Below, in pieces: positions 11,173 to 24,427 of a stretch of 64,000 nt of DNA. The stretch comes from Ophiostoma sp. CBS 140.51 (Eukaryota > Ascomycota > Sordariomycetes > Ophiostomatales > Ophiostomataceae), in NCBI GenBank assembly GCA_029298735.1, contig JANSLP010000127.1, forward strand, positions 21,436 through 85,435, read 5' to 3'. The notes beneath the pieces are model-generated. The model did no database searches and was not told where the DNA came from. It saw nothing but the letters and a program-made list of their open reading frames with translations. Position 1 is the first letter of the stretch. The number at the start of each line of letters is the position of its first letter. The position numbers were made by a program, and so were the translations under genes.

Positions 11173-12851
11173 GGAGAAGGGAGGTGTGTGAGGCAGAGGA
11201 GGGAGGGGAGGTGAGGAGATAATAAGTGAAAAGAAAAAAGAAGAGGAGAAAAGAAGATCAAAAGAGAAAAGACGGGGGAAAGTGCAAGCTATTACGGAAG
11301 CCGGGGCGCCGTTTATCTCGCTGGCGGAACTTAAAAGATACGGAGTCACCAAAAGCAAGGCTAGGGTCAGACAGGGAAGGAGCAAAGGACAGCCAAAAGA
11401 GAAGATCCAAGAACGGGCTAAAAGAGCCAGATGAAAGTGGAAACAACCTCAAAAAAGTCAAGAATGGCTAATGAATCCCGATCGCATGATAGTTGTTGCA
11501 TGTAAAAAGGCAATTAGGGTCTGGCGAAGCCGGTGAGGGAAAGCTCGAAATTCATGAGGCAAATCATGAGGCATGCAATGCAATCTTAGCCTTCTTTGGC
11601 CGTGTGCCACGACGGCCACGCAAGGCAAGAACGCGGAGAAGCCAGCACAGGCCGATTAGCAATCGTCTGGGACCGTAGACGGCCCCCGACAGGAAGGTGG
11701 GGGAGGCACCGCTCGTCACCCACCCTCGACCACCCTATATCTCAAGGTATCTTCCTACTCCAACGAAGGCAGGCCCGAGTTGCGCGACCTACACAATTGC
11801 CCAAGAGGGACAATGAAGTTGCAAAATGGCAAGAGCTTCAGCAAAGCATTAGGAGAGTAGGGAAGAACTCCCCATGACGTGATGCAGCCCACCTATGAAG
11901 CGATGCGATGCCGGCCCCCCAACTCTACAACGTCTTTTTCAGTGCATCATCGCATTTAAGCTTTTGCGCCCTTTTGTCTGCACTTTTTGCACTTTTTAAC
12001 CCACAAGCCTACCATCGGAGGTCGGAGCCAGCGACACAGCGCTTACCCCCCCATGCCCAGTGTCGGGCGGACGCCCCTGGTGTGCCCGCTTGGCGGCTAC
12101 TTAGGACGGATCTGGAATAGCAGGAATGAGGCAACGCCAGGTACAGAAAGCATCAGAGCACCCCCAAAAGACGCAAGAGCACACATGTCATACGGAAGGT
12201 GAAGAGTTAGGGATGAGTACGCCGTACGTCGCACGCTGTTGGACATATGGTTCCATGGTATTGTAAAGCGAGGAGCATATTGAAATAACGAGTGATCTTT
12301 GGGCCATAAAGCTGAGTTCTGTTATCGGTACCGAGTCCGGCTCGGATTCACGGAATAACAATAAACAATCAAATGCACTTTGCTCCGAGAGATGACAAAC
12401 ACACGCATATATCGTGGAGCTGCTATATTTACGGTAAAGGGTGAGAAAGCGGTGAGAGTGGAATCGTAAATTATACGAAATGGGTGCAATGAAAGTAGAC
12501 ATTAGCTAGAAATAAAATAAAATAGCTGTCGACGAGACAAAGTAATAGAAATATCAATTTTAATTTAGTAAAATATTTTATGTAAAAAGAAAGCAACAAA
12601 ATAAAACTATATGTATGTGGGATGCAACGTCTAACGGCCCTACTCATAATCTCTTTCTTTCTTCTTTAAAAACTCGTCAATAGCCATCTCTATCCACTTC
12701 ATTAAACTACAAAAAGGACGACCACGCGACACGAACCAAACATTTAAGACTTTCCAACTCCCGACGCACAATCACCCTTTCTCTAGCCCCATTCCTCCGC
12801 TTTGCGCCCTTGGAACATCCTGAATCATGCAAGCTCACACCCATAAAAAGC
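11173..12851. other. Intergenic, no gene seen
   Basis: Contains the purine-rich leader of the dehydrogenase gene (11180-11300) and an AT-rich stretch near 12530-12620 downstream of the oxidase gene. Short open frames lack any family signature. Confidence 0.5.
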
Positions 12852-14505
12852 TCACGGTGTCGGTGTCGGTGCCCCAGGAGGCGCCGTCGCCGATGGTGGG
12901 ACTGCTGATGCCGATGCTGAAGCTGATACTGAAGAAGTAGCTGCAACTGCTGTTGTGGCCGGCAGGATGCCCTGCGGGTAGTGGAACACGTTGTTGGGAT
13001 CCACGCCCGCCTTGAGCCCCTGCAACCGGTCCAGGTGCATGCCCCAGTACCTGTTCTGTGCTGCCGCCTGGCTGAGCCGCGGGTCCGGGTAGTTGACATA
13101 CTGGCCCCACTGGGCCGGCTTTAGACTACCCGTGATGTTGGCTGTGAAGTTGTCCAGGAACGAGAAGCCGTCGGCAGGGTAGGCACCCGTATCAACACGG
13201 TCGTAAAAGCTGGTCATCAGCAGGAAGTCACGGTGCGCATACGAGGTGGCGTTTGGTGCCACCTTGCTAATGGCGTTGTTCTTGCCGCCGTGCACGTCGA
13301 TCTGAGCGTACCAGTCGCGTTTAATGGCCTTGCCCGTGCCATACCAGTAGCTGACAAAGGCACTGACTTGGTCGTCGGTAAGCTTGTTGGTGTACAGACT
13401 CGATGAGTAGAAAGTTTCGTGCTAGTCTGTTAGCAAGCAGCAAGAATGATTTCAGGGAAGATGCAGGAAGAAAGCTCACCATGTTGTAAGGATATGTCTG
13501 GTTCAAGTCCATGCCGTTACCAAAATGCTCGGCCTGGTCCAACCATGTGCCTTGCTGTGCCAGCACCAGTTTGGCTCCTGTCTTATTCAAAAGTGGAGCA
13601 ATAGCGGCCTGAAGGCCCGTCTTGTTGCCCCAGTACAGACCCTCGAAGTTGGCAAAGTCCTTGGTGATGAACATGCGAAGGTTCAATTCGCTCGGCATGC
13701 CATTCTCGGCAAACTCCTGGAATGCCTTGAGACCGTCGGCTGCCTTATCCTGCTTCCAGTTGATTGCGGCCGAGTAGTATGTCACCACCTCGGGCACAAC
13801 GAATGTCCGGAATTTGAACTCGGCCACCACGCCATAGGAGGCGCCGGCGCCGCGAAGTGCCCAGAAAAGATCCGGGTTTTCTGTCTCGGAGCAGTCCACA
13901 ACCGTTGAGTTGGACAGCACAACCTTGAGGCCCACGATGAAGTCTAGTGCAAGGCCCTGCGTGTGGGAACTCACACCAAAGCCACCGTGCAGGACGTGGC
14001 CACCGACACCGACACCAGGACATGTGCCGTGACTAAAGTCACGCTTTCCCTGTGCGTAAAGCTCCGCGGCAATGTGTCCCAGACGGGCACCGCCCTGGAT
14101 TGTTGCAATGCCCGTGCTGTTGTCAAGAACAACCAAATCCATGCGGTCCATCTCAAGGATCAAATGGCCATCCTCGCCGCCGAGACCAAAGGATGCGTAG
14201 CTGTGGCCGCCGCATTTGGGGTTTGCCTTCACGCCCAGCTTCGCCGCACAGCTGACTGCATCTTGAATGTGCTTAATGCTTGTTGGGACGGCAATGGCGA
14301 TAGGGGTGTAGTTGAGCCGGAGATTGAAAGGTGCAACATCTTGAGACCAGTCTGCAGTTCCAAGTGCGTCCGTTGGCACACCGGCGGTCTTAAGGCAGTC
14401 ATCAAGAGCAGCATTCACGTCAAGAGGAGATGCAATACTCAATTGAGCTTGCCCCAGGAGCTGGAGCAGCCACAGTGAGGCGGCCACGACACGGGTGGTA
14501 CCCAT
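12852..14505 (-). CDS. Secreted bicovalent-FAD oligosaccharide oxidase (BBE/AA7 type)
   Basis: Exons 14505-13480 and 13421-12852 give 531 residues. The 58-bp intron starts GTGAGC and ends CTAG; the other nearby AG would place a stop in frame. Residues 1-26 are a signal peptide. The FAD domain has CGGHSYASFG with His101 and GTCPGVGVGGH with Cys162, the pair that binds FAD by two covalent bonds in gluco-oligosaccharide and berberine-bridge-type enzymes. The BBE C-terminal segment includes YPQGI. AA7 enzymes oxidise the reducing end of sugars to lactones and release H2O2, so an extracellular role in carbohydrate oxidation is likely, though other substrates occur in the family. The last 35 residues are an Ala/Ser/Pro-rich tail that is not part of the fold and may be O-glycosylated. 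It lies upstream of a secreted lactonase-like gene. Confidence 0.9.
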
Positions 14506-17500
14506 TGTGTTGAGGCTTCGGGCAGAGTGCTGTGGTGATGACGCGAGAAGGTAAGTGTTAAGACAAAGGGTGGAAAACTATAGAGAGGTGGAAAATAAAT
14601 GACAGCAAGTGGAAATAGACTTCTTTTTGAAGTTTAAAATTCAAACGAACTCGTGGAGATATAAAACTTAGAAGTGGTAAAAAAGGTGCTCGTTCCGTGT
14701 CTCCTTCGCACTCCGTTCCCGGCTGAGGCTATGGCAAGGTGATGATAGAGAAGGTTAAACAGATGTGGCGTGTGCTGAGAATTCTTTGTTCCATAAACGC
14801 CCAAGACGGACAAGACCAAGACAATATGGATTCTTGGTACAGCGCGTTTAATGTCGAATGCTTGGGGGGGAGGGAGCAAGTGAAAACATCCGTGGTGGTG
14901 GGTAGCCAACAGAGACTCCGGTGACTGAAACTGGGGAAGCACACTCGGAATAATTATGCTCTCATCAGTGTCCGCTCTGTTGGGATCGGGGATACTATCT
15001 GGGGTTTATGTGGGAAACAAAGGTGGTGAGCGAGGATGTTGGAAGAAAGGCAATATGAAAATATGGGACGACATGGGGAGACGCACAGTTTTAGATTTTC
15101 CTGGACAGATCACTTAAGGGATGATATGTATTCCGTAGACTCCGGCTCTTTCTTTCTTTTGACTTGCCTGCCAGTTACCTATTCCTTCCTCCTCTTTCTC
15201 GGGTCAGAGAAAGATAATTGTGAACCGATGCATCGTATGGTGCCAGGACTGCATCGGGCCATAAACAATTCTGCATTCTGCCTCTCATCCTGCCGGCTTT
15301 CCAGTGGGCTCCAAGCTCCGGTCTTTCTCCTTCTATTTTTATTAGCGTAAACTCTGTACTAAACTCTGTACTTTTCCAAGGCGGAAACACTCGAGCCGCG
15401 AGGTAAAAGCTAATAGGCAGTTTTCAGCCACGGGGTGGTTTTAAGGAAGTATGCTCAGCCCAGCTAAAGACTGGAAGGTTTTTGACGGCACGCTTTCCCG
15501 ATCCTCTTGGTTCCGTCTTCTTGCTTATAGGTGCGCCGCCGGGAAGAAGTGCCGCTTAGTAGTTGAAGGCTCGTGGACAAATCGTATGGGTCGAATGCCG
15601 GGATAAGCAAAGACTCCCCAAGCTTTTTCAGACGACTTCCCCCCATACAACTTACCAGCCATACTAGCAGTGCAGGAGAAGCCGGGGATAGGTCCCAGAA
15701 ACCCCAAATAGTCGAAGAAAACGTGTATTAGTACATTACTAGTGAATTGCCCGAGCTCGGGTTTTCTTGTGGCATGATGATCTTAAGTTGTTGCTCGTTG
15801 GATGTCGCCGTGTGTGAGAAACATAAGGCATGTGATCTGTTATTTCTCATTTTGTGTTATGATGTTTGTGATGTCTAATCGTAAAAACGAATTGCACAGG
15901 ACGCTACCTAGAGATAGCGCCTTAATAAAGGTAGTTCAAGATATCACTTTGTAAGGATAGTTACGAAACTGCAGGATTCTCCTTCCTTCGAGCTTGCGGA
16001 AGTAGGTGCCGGAGTACCTGTGGACAAGGAACTGCGACCGGCTTATGTGGCGACCTGGGTTGTTGACATTCGAAGGTATGTAATTTCCTAATCCGGTAAC
16101 TTCGGCCCTGACTTACACAACCCACGGCGAACTACTTTTTGGTATGTTGTACCAACTCAATAGAAACATCGTATGCCTCCTAATGTCGTCTCTGAGGGCG
16201 ACTGCAACCACAACTCTCTTCTTAGACCTGTTGTGATTCTATGTGAATTGTGTGAGAAGTTTGCGCCCTGCTTTGGTCTTTTTCTGTCCCCTTGAAGAAA
16301 AAAAACGTGACGAGCAGCGCAATTTCATCCGTTTTATCCGCTTTTAGCTATCGGAGTAAGGGTGATCAATTTTTATGGCCGCTGGATTACCGGCACGGAG
16401 TTCGCACGGCTGGTTTGATTTATCCAGGCCGAACATTTGCCAGCCCAGATAATGCTCCGCTGGTAATCCAAACAAACATGCGAGCTAGAGGATCCAACTT
16501 TCCGTTTCGAAGAGGGCTTAAAAAAAGGGAAGCATATACCATCTCCAGAGGGGCTCTTGTTACTTTCAGTGTTCCCACAAATACGATTGAATCCATCAAG
16601 AGGCCTCAAAAGGAACCAAAAACCATTGTTGGATAGTTTGTTTCAGAGTTGACGTCGACGACGGAAAGCTCTTTGCATCGAAAGCTATATTCAGTTAAAA
16701 AAGGAAAATCTGTAGCTGTTCGCTTTATACATCAAGCTGCAAAATTGGCAAGGCAGCGTACTTCGACCATTTTTCTACCTGTCTTAAAAAAACTTGCTTC
16801 TATCTATTCTTGCCACTTCCCCGAGCCTTTGTATATAACTGCTGGCAAAGTGCTTTAGACAACCCCGGGTAATGTATGGGATGTGCTTTGACGCCACTTT
16901 CCTTTTAGCCTCTGTTGAAAACTCAAGTACTACATATTTGAGCATCATCACGCTTACCAGTATAACCACGCTGGTAATACATCACGTAGTATTCGCTTTC
17001 CCTTGGCGCCACTTGGAAGGACCTTTACTTAGCATTGTATTCGCTTTTACACAAAAGTATTGCATTGTAAATGTATGGTGCCTGACGTTGCCGCCCTACC
17101 CCACGATGATGATTTTCCCATGAACTTTCCCGGTATTGCTTCTCCGCACGAAGCCCCGGTGTGTTTTGATTTATTGATATAACATTTTAAGTTTCTTCTA
17201 TTCCCATGGCCGTAAATTACCGCTTCGGTCTTGGGCTATTCAGGAACGCCTCGTGAAAGCATCCTTTGGAGCGTATCGTTCGTCAGGCCCTCCCCTACAC
17301 CCACCCTCATTCTTTGAAAACATTCTCTCCATATTCCATTTTGAGTGTCCGTTCCCCCGCATCATATTGCGTCCTGAATTCGAGTGGCATGTTTTTGATC
17401 TTATATTTGTTTTGGGCCTGTCCCTCTTCCCTTTTCTGGAACCTGTTGTCGTCCAAAGCATAATTCTCAGCTGATCGACATAACAGTCACCGTTCACGGG

Positions 17501-17605
17501 TTCCTTTTTGTTATATCACGGTACTCAATACATACGCTCAAACACACGACCGATACATACGAGAGAAGGAAGAAAACACGCAGCTTCACAATATATCTGC
17601 CCATT
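14506..17605. other. Gene-poor 3.1-kb stretch
   Basis: No convincing gene on either strand. The part from about 15.7 to 17.2 kb is AT-richer with scattered short open frames. A small inverted repeat, TGGATTACC / GGTAATCCA, lies at about 16383-16391 and 16460-16468. Seen only by eye; a decayed mobile element cannot be excluded. Confidence 0.45.
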
Positions 17606-18880
17606 ATGGTGTCTTTCAAATCATCTCTGTCGGCACTGCTATGCCTTGTGCCGGCAGTGTCTTTGGCAGCCACGTCGAACCTGCTGGTCTCGCACTACAA
17701 TGGCAACCTCTACACACTTACCCTCACGACGGGCAGTGGTACTCCCTCGCTGGCTGTGTCATCGAGCGTCAAGGCCTGTGGTCAAATGCCCAGCTGGCTG
17801 ACTCTGGACAAGGAGGGCGGCATGGTGTATTGCACCGACGAGAGCGGCGCCAACACTGGTTCGACTCTTACGGCACTCACGGTTGGCGCCAACGGTGTGC
17901 TCAAGGTGTCCGGCACTGACCGGACTCCGGGTGGCGAGCTCCACAGTACACTCTACGGTGGCAGCGACGGCAAGGGCTTCATTGCCGCGGCTGAGTAGTA
18001 TGTTTTCTCTCACTTAAGAAAACAATCGAAAAAAAAAAAGAAAACTAAGAGGTTCCGAAACTAACATCACGACAGCGACCCTTCTGCCATTGCCACGTTC
18101 AAGCTGCCTCTTAACAGTGGTACCAACCTGCAACGCTTCCACTACACTATGTCGGGCCCCGGCCCGAACCGCGCCCGCCAGGACAAGCCCCACCCGCACT
18201 CGACCTTCACAGACCCCACGGGCAAGTTCCTACTCAGTGCCGACCTGGGTGCCGATCTGATCCGCATCTTTAGTATCAGCGCCGCCGACGGCAAGTTGAC
18301 CGAGTGCCCATCGGCACAGACGGGTGCCGCTGATGGCCCGCGCCACGGCACGTGGTGGGTGCCCAAGGCTGGATCGACGGACGGCACCATGCTGTACGTG
18401 GCCAACGAGCTGGCCAACAGCGTGACGACGTGGCAGGCCACATACCCGGCCAGCGGCGGCTGCCTCACGCTCAAGAAGACGCAGTCGCTGTCAGCCTACC
18501 CGGCAGGCAAGTCAGCACCGGCCAACAGCAAGACCGCTGAGGTGCACACGTTTGGCAACTTTGTGTATGCGACGAACCGCAACGACAAGTCGTTTGGCGC
18601 GACGCAGGACTCGGCCGCCACGTACTCTGTGGACCCGGCGACGGGTTCACTGACGTTTGTTGAGTCAACCAACGCGCACGCGTACTACACGCGCACGTTC
18701 CAGATCAACAAGGCCGGTGACCTGGTGGCTTTCGGCGGTCAGACATCGTCAAATGTGGCAATTGTCGAGCGCAACCTGACGACGGGTCGTCTGGGCGACC
18801 TCGTCGCCAACCTGGTTGTTGGTACTCCTGGCGTTCCTGGCAACGAGGATGGTCTCAGCGCCGTCATCTGGGATGAGTAA
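17606..18880 (+). CDS. Secreted 6-phosphogluconolactonase-like beta-propeller protein
   Basis: Exons 17606-17997 and 18076-18880 give 398 residues. The 78-bp intron runs GTATGT...CTAAC...CAG and splits a Tyr codon. Residues 1-21 form a signal peptide (VPAVSLAA). The remainder shows the repeated blades of the lactonase, seven-bladed beta-propeller family (YbhE / carboxy-cis,cis-muconate cyclase type): HPHSTFTDPTGKFLLSADLG, FGNFVYATNRN and AYYTRTFQINKAGDLVAFG. Cytosolic relatives open 6-phosphogluconolactone, but an exported protein probably meets another lactone. Since the next gene to the left encodes a probable carbohydrate oxidase that makes lactones, a shared substrate chain is an attractive inference only. 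The start is the ATG directly before the signal peptide. The 3' end reads DGLSAVIWDE. Confidence 0.87.
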
Positions 18881-21635
18881 ATGCATGTGTAGATGGACGG
18901 CCGTCGGCGTTCAACGTAGTCTATCGGAGGCGTGGCAAAATTGAGGAAGGTCGTCGAGACTTATTTGAAGGGATGGTAGCAGGCCGAAGTGTGAAGGACA
19001 TCCAGCAAAAGCTGTTTCCCTTTCTATTCAATTTCGATTGTACATATAACATTTCGTATTTATTTCTTGTTGTTTTCTTGTACCTTTTTCCTTTTGCCAA
19101 AACTTCGCTTGTGAGTGATGATGCACGTCGTAAAAAAGCTGGACGAGATGGGATGGGATGGGTTTCAGTATCATAACAGTGTGCACAAGACTCAGAGCTA
19201 AGCAGTCTGTAGCTGCGGTAGCCTCCCACAAACGGGGTCTCAGAAGAACAGATCTCCAATCTCCAAACGTGCCTCCTTTTGGTGACACTTTGCTTCTGTG
19301 CCCTCGGCCCCTTGCACCACGCCATTCATGTCTTGCATTTGGTAGGTAGGGCAGGCATCTTGCGATACCATGCTGCTGGGTCGAGACCACTCAAAAAATG
19401 GTGTTGAGGATGGAAAAATTTTCACTTCCAACCTACATTGAGAATGTTTTCCGAGATTTCAAGCCCTTGGCAAGGGAAGCGAGCATTTAGGTGTGGCACA
19501 TCCATGATGGTGCTTTTCTCCATTATCTGCAGTATCACCGCTTTTGGAGATATGAGATGCCAGCGTGACGATCATTATGCAACACGATCAAGATTAGAAA
19601 ATCTCGCGAACTATGTCCCGACCACGCGGTTCTGGAAGTTCTTTTGGGGATACAGGGTGAGGAGGTGCCACGGTGGTGTTTTTTTTTCCGCAATTAATGA
19701 CAGAATCCAACGTAATCTCACCTTCCGTTACCACAACAGTCGAGGCGTGATATCAGCCAGGAGCAGATAACAAGATTAAGACTCCACGATATCTCCGAAG
19801 CCAAGCAGGCTGGACGTCTGGATAACATTAACAGCTTCCTTTCGAGGTCACAACACGTCTATGGGGGCACGGATGAGACGATCTGGCGGCGATAAGCCTT
19901 AACAATGACGTGTGAGACACATGGAGAGGTTACGTTGGCTCGGCTGGTGACCTCTGTTTCGTTTTGTGGCGCAAGTCGAGGACCAGCAATAGATAATCAG
20001 AACTAGAGAAGACGGTGACAAAAAAAGCAAAAAGCAAAAAGCAAAAGCAAAAAAAAAAAAGCGGGCGCAAGCATATGAAAAAAAATCAAACAAGGAGGGG
20101 GTGTCGGATGACCACTCCCCGGCTCGTCGTTTAGTTTGTGGTCGGACTCTGAAGTACGAAACGGCGACTTGAGGTTAGAGGAGAAGCCGATCGGGGTGCG
20201 GAGAGCGACATTGAGAGAAAGAAGTACCCCGTTGTTCTTGTTTATGCTACACGCGGCGAGGTGCATTCCCTTTCTGTTCATATTAAGCACTGGGTTTCAA
20301 CATCTTATATATGGTCAAGGTTGTCTTGTCAAGTATCATTTTGCTAAACTTGAGACACGGGGATGCAGGAGTGAATGTGAGTAGAAACTGCTCTCGGATG
20401 TGAAATGGAAGCCAAAATAAATCTGTCATTCTTCTCATATTCATTGATTTTATAACAATAGGCTCCGTTGCAAAATTATGTGCCATAAGATACAAGACAA
20501 AAATCAACGAAAGGTCATTGCAGGCGAAAGCCCAAGCCAGAAAGTGTATGTCGTATTCTTGGCCATGGTAAGAAACTCATCAAATAAGCTGCTTTGGTGG
20601 CACCCTTCCGCTTGCCTGTATGTTTGGAAATCGTTTTCCCGGCAAACAAACAACACCGGACGATCTTTAAGTAGCCTGTACCCTTCCCCTCTCGCGGTTC
20701 CCCCCTTTTTAGTCTCATTGTTTGGGTTTTGGGGACGGGTAGCAGTCGGCCGGGCTCCTCTAAACTCTCCGCAAGACTAGGGCGAATCTGGGGGAGAATG
20801 CCTGGGGAAATGGGGCCATTGGGGCCTCGAAAGAGTGCTGTGGGGGCCATGGCAGTAGACAACAGGTCAGAAAGATGGACCAAGAACTGGTGAACGACAA
20901 CAGACATACAAAGTAGACATAGGAAGACAAAAAGAGTAAGATACAGAAGAGGAGACGAGCCCTGCGGAACAAGAGACACGCACAAGCGACAAGGCCAAGA
21001 TTCAGGCGTCCGGCTAGGCTTGAAATGAAGATAGAGGTGCGTTTTGTGTAAGCATGGGTCGTTTTAGGGATAACCATTGCTCACAAAAGAAAGGATGTGC
21101 ATGCCGGTGTCCATGTTAAGTGTCCAGTCAATTTATGATGAGCAAGGCGTGTCGTGTCAGCGGTGTCGGTGGTGTCAGTTGAGCTCGTCCTACATACGAG
21201 ACATGGGCTCGCTCCCATTGTGGAGTAGTTCTCCAGCTTTCCCCAGGTTTTCCAGCTCTCCAAAAAGAAGACCACCTGAGAGCAAGTAGTGGGCAAGGAC
21301 GAGTAATTGCGAGGCGAGAGAGGAGAAGGAGACAAGAGAGGAGGAAAACAGTTGGAGAGGCGGAAACACACATGCACACAAGGGACGGAGATCTGCACGG
21401 AGCAGCTTAATCGAGCCCGGGGAAGGGTACCCAGGTGTCGAGAAAGGAACTCGTTAAAGAAGATATTAGATGGGATGGGATATAAAGGGATCGACGCTCC
21501 TGGGTTCCCATGTTCCAGTGATTTTGTCTCTTTTTTAGTTGATGTTTTGATTTTTACTTTCCTTTCTTTTGTTTTCTTTCCAGCATATCCCATATTTAGT
21601 AACGTCAACATAGGGACTCCCTTTAAACCTCCAAG
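18881..21635. other. Gene-poor 2.75-kb stretch
   Basis: No supported gene. An A-rich tract with repeated GCAAAAA units lies at about 20026-20060. The last 300 bp should hold the promoter and leader of the sugar porter gene. Confidence 0.45.
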
Positions 21636-23709
21636 ATGGTCGCCACGTCGGCGTACAACCTTTCTGTGAGTCTATTCCAATTCTTGAAAATAACCAAAAA
21701 AAAATAAAAAAAAATAAATAAAAGGAGAGCCTGGATGAGAGGGGGAAAGAGAAAATGAACCAACCACCATATCAAGGGTAACAGCTAACCCAATATTCCT
21801 CTAGATTGTCATGTTCGTTGCGTTGAGCAGTCTCACGTACGGATATGCCTTCTCCGTCTTCTCGACATCCATCGGCCAGGTCGGCTTCTACGAATATTTT
21901 GACCTGTCCACCACGGGCCCACGCGCCGGCTATACGAATTCTATGCTGGGAGCCATCAATGCCCTTTTCTCGGCCGGTGCTGCCTTTGGTGCCCTCTCTA
22001 TTGCCTGGCTTCCCGACTGGATGGGCCGTAAGAAGACGATCCAGCTGGCTGCCGTGGTCAGTCTGGTTGGCGGTGTACGTTATTTTATCCCCATCTATTG
22101 CGTCCCAACCACTACTTACACGCTGTTACTTCTAGGCGCTCGTTGCTGGTTGCGCCACTATCCCCATGCTAGTCGTCGTGCGTCTGATCCAAGGCATCGG
22201 TGTCGGTCAGTGTATCACCATCACGCCCGTCTACTTGTCCGAGGTTGCTCCTCCTGCCCGCCGAGGCTTCTTGGCCGGCCAGAATGCTGTTGGTTTGGTG
22301 ACGGGCTACTTCATCGCCAGCTGGTATGGCGTCCTGAAAACTTACCCCCAGAGAGTATGAGAAGAGGAAAAGAAAGAAAATGACAAGTTATCTGACACAA
22401 TTTTCACAGGGTCGGCTACGGTACCTACTTCGCCAAAGATGCCACCTTTGCATGGCGCTTCCCGCTTGCCCTTTCGTGCCTGTTCCCTCTAATTCTGATC
22501 GTCGGCTCGCCATGGATCCCCGAGTCGCCGCGTTGGCGTAAGTCATTCACCGTCACCACCACCCTTTGAAAAAGAAAAAGAAAAGTGCATGCTGACGACA
22601 TCTGCCAGTCCTCTGGAAGGACCGTGCCGACGAGGCTTGGGTCATTACCGAGCGCCTTCACCGTGACCCCCGCGATCCTGGCCAGACCCAGGCCAAGGAA
22701 GAGTTTTACCAGATGCGCTCGCAGATCGAGTTCGACCGCACCCAGGACTTGTCTATGTGGTACATGTTCAAGAAGCCGTCTCTGCGTCACCGCATCCTTC
22801 TCAGCTGCGGTATTCTCTTCGGCGGACAGGCATGTGGTCCCCTGGTCGTCAACAATTACTCAGGTAATGGACCTTTCTACCATTCTCTTTTTTGAGTTTC
22901 GTTCCTATTTCATCTTCTAACTACGCGGTGGTGATAGTGCTCATCTATGAGAACCTGGGAATGTCCGGCAGTATGCCCTTGTTGATGTACGCTGTCTATG
23001 TCGTGGTCGGTGCCTCTGTCAATGTCATTGCTGCATTCATCATGGATCGCGTCGGCCGCCGCCCCTTGCTCTGCATCGGCTTCTTGTCTACCACGATTGC
23101 CATGTCTGTCGAGACCGCTCTCGTCGCCAAGTTCGCCAGCACTGAGAATAAGGGTGGAAACGCCGCCGCCGTTCTCTTCCTCTTCCTTTTTGTCACCGGT
23201 TACGGCGTCTGTATCGACAGCACAGCCTTTGTCTATTGCGCCGAGGTCTACCCGACCATGTACCGGGCCAAGGGTATGGCCCTAGGTCTGTTTGTTTACT
23301 ATGTCGGCTCCATTGCCTTTTTGACCCCTGCCGCTACTGCCATGGCCAACATTGGGTAATTTCATCCTGCTTTCATATGCCAGTATCTACCATTTACACT
23401 CTGCTAACATTTTAACAGGTGGAAATTCTATCTTGTGTTTGTGGCCTGTTCATTCGTGGCCTTTGTTTTGACATACTTCTTTGCCGTTGAGGTAGGCCCC
23501 CATTTCCATCCTTATCTAATCGCCACTTATACTAACCATTCCAGACTGCTCGTCTCTCCCTCGAGGAAATCAACTCGCTCTTCGGCGACACTGTCGTCGT
23601 CAACTGGACCAACGCCACGGCTGAGGAGAAGGCGCACATCGACGAGGTCATTGCCGAGAAGGCACGCGGTGAGCATGTTGATGTCATCGAGAACAACGAT
23701 TCGCAGTAG
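21636..23709 (+). CDS. MFS sugar porter (hexose/pentose/quinate type)
   Basis: Eight exons: 21636-21665, 21805-22074, 22136-22323, 22410-22537, 22609-22863, 22938-23355, 23419-23491 and 23545-23709, giving 508 residues. All junctions are in phase and restore family motifs. These include DWMGRKK in the loop after helix 2, RLIQGIGVGQ in helix 4, GYFIASWVGYGTYF across intron 3, PESPRWL across intron 4, and ACGPLVVNNYS. Twelve membrane helices are expected, with a short acidic C-terminal tail ending NNDSQ. This is a plasma-membrane proton-coupled sugar porter of the TC 2.A.1.1 family; the substrate cannot be assigned. The first exon encodes only ten residues (MVATSAYNLS), an arrangement common in this family in fungi. 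It is the most intron-rich gene in the window. It converges with the Rvs161-like gene. Confidence 0.9.
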
Positions 23710-24427
23710 ATGGGAGAAGATTCGAGCTTTTTTCATCTCGTCGATCTGAATTTGACATAGTTCTGGTCTTTTAGGTCCGGCAAGGACAGCGATGTGGACT
23801 TGGTGATGACCCATTACACGTTGCAGCACCGCTAGCTCGGTATATACCTGTTTAATCAAGAGAAATTCTACCCGTACCGTAAGTCGAGACCGCAAAATCA
23901 GTTTATCTCTATCAAGGAGCAACGAGCCCATTGTATTATACCATAATCTGGAAGTTTTACCTGCCATCCCGTTATGCTTGTTTTCTTACGTCTTTCGCTT
24001 GGCCATGGGATCAAAAGAATGGAGAGAAAAGCAGGTCGCATAGTAGCTTGTTTTACAAATATCGAGGTACAAGTGCGTGATGTACAATACCAATAAAAGG
24101 AAAGTTTCAGTCGTATAGGGTGTCTCTTAATTAAACCCCCATTATATCAAAGCAATCGCGGTTGTAGTTGAAAAATGCTGTAAAATTCCGCTACTAAAAG
24201 CAACGCAAGAAAATCCAAAGAAGCCCGCCTGATGCTGCCGCCAGGCCATCCCCCCCATTGCAACAAGATGCAAAGTCTCAGAAGAAAACAGAGGCCAGAA
24301 ATCAAGTACCCCATACGCCAAAAGGGTGTCCCATCCGGTAGGTATAGCTACGTCCATCCGTCCAGTCCGTAGTCACCACAGACCCATGAACTACAATACA
24401 CACCATGTCTCTCATGATTGACATCGA
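23710..24427. other. Convergent 3' intergenic region
   Basis: 718 bp between two facing stop codons. It holds the 3' UTRs of the sugar porter and BAR protein genes. AATAAA-like sequence is visible at about 24090 (CCAATAAAAGG). Confidence 0.5.

Noticed and set aside
16383..16468. Inverted repeat TGGATTACC/GGTAATCCA as transposon ends
   Set aside because: Nine-base arms 70 bp apart, with no target duplication and no coding content; probably chance.
16292..16636. 114-codon open frame on the plus strand
   Set aside because: No family signature, no signal peptide and no plausible splice partners; it lies in AT-rich gene-poor DNA.
20515..20985. 156-codon minus-strand open frame with a hydrophobic start
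   Set aside because: No domain, no supporting introns, and a composition like that of neighbouring non-coding DNA.
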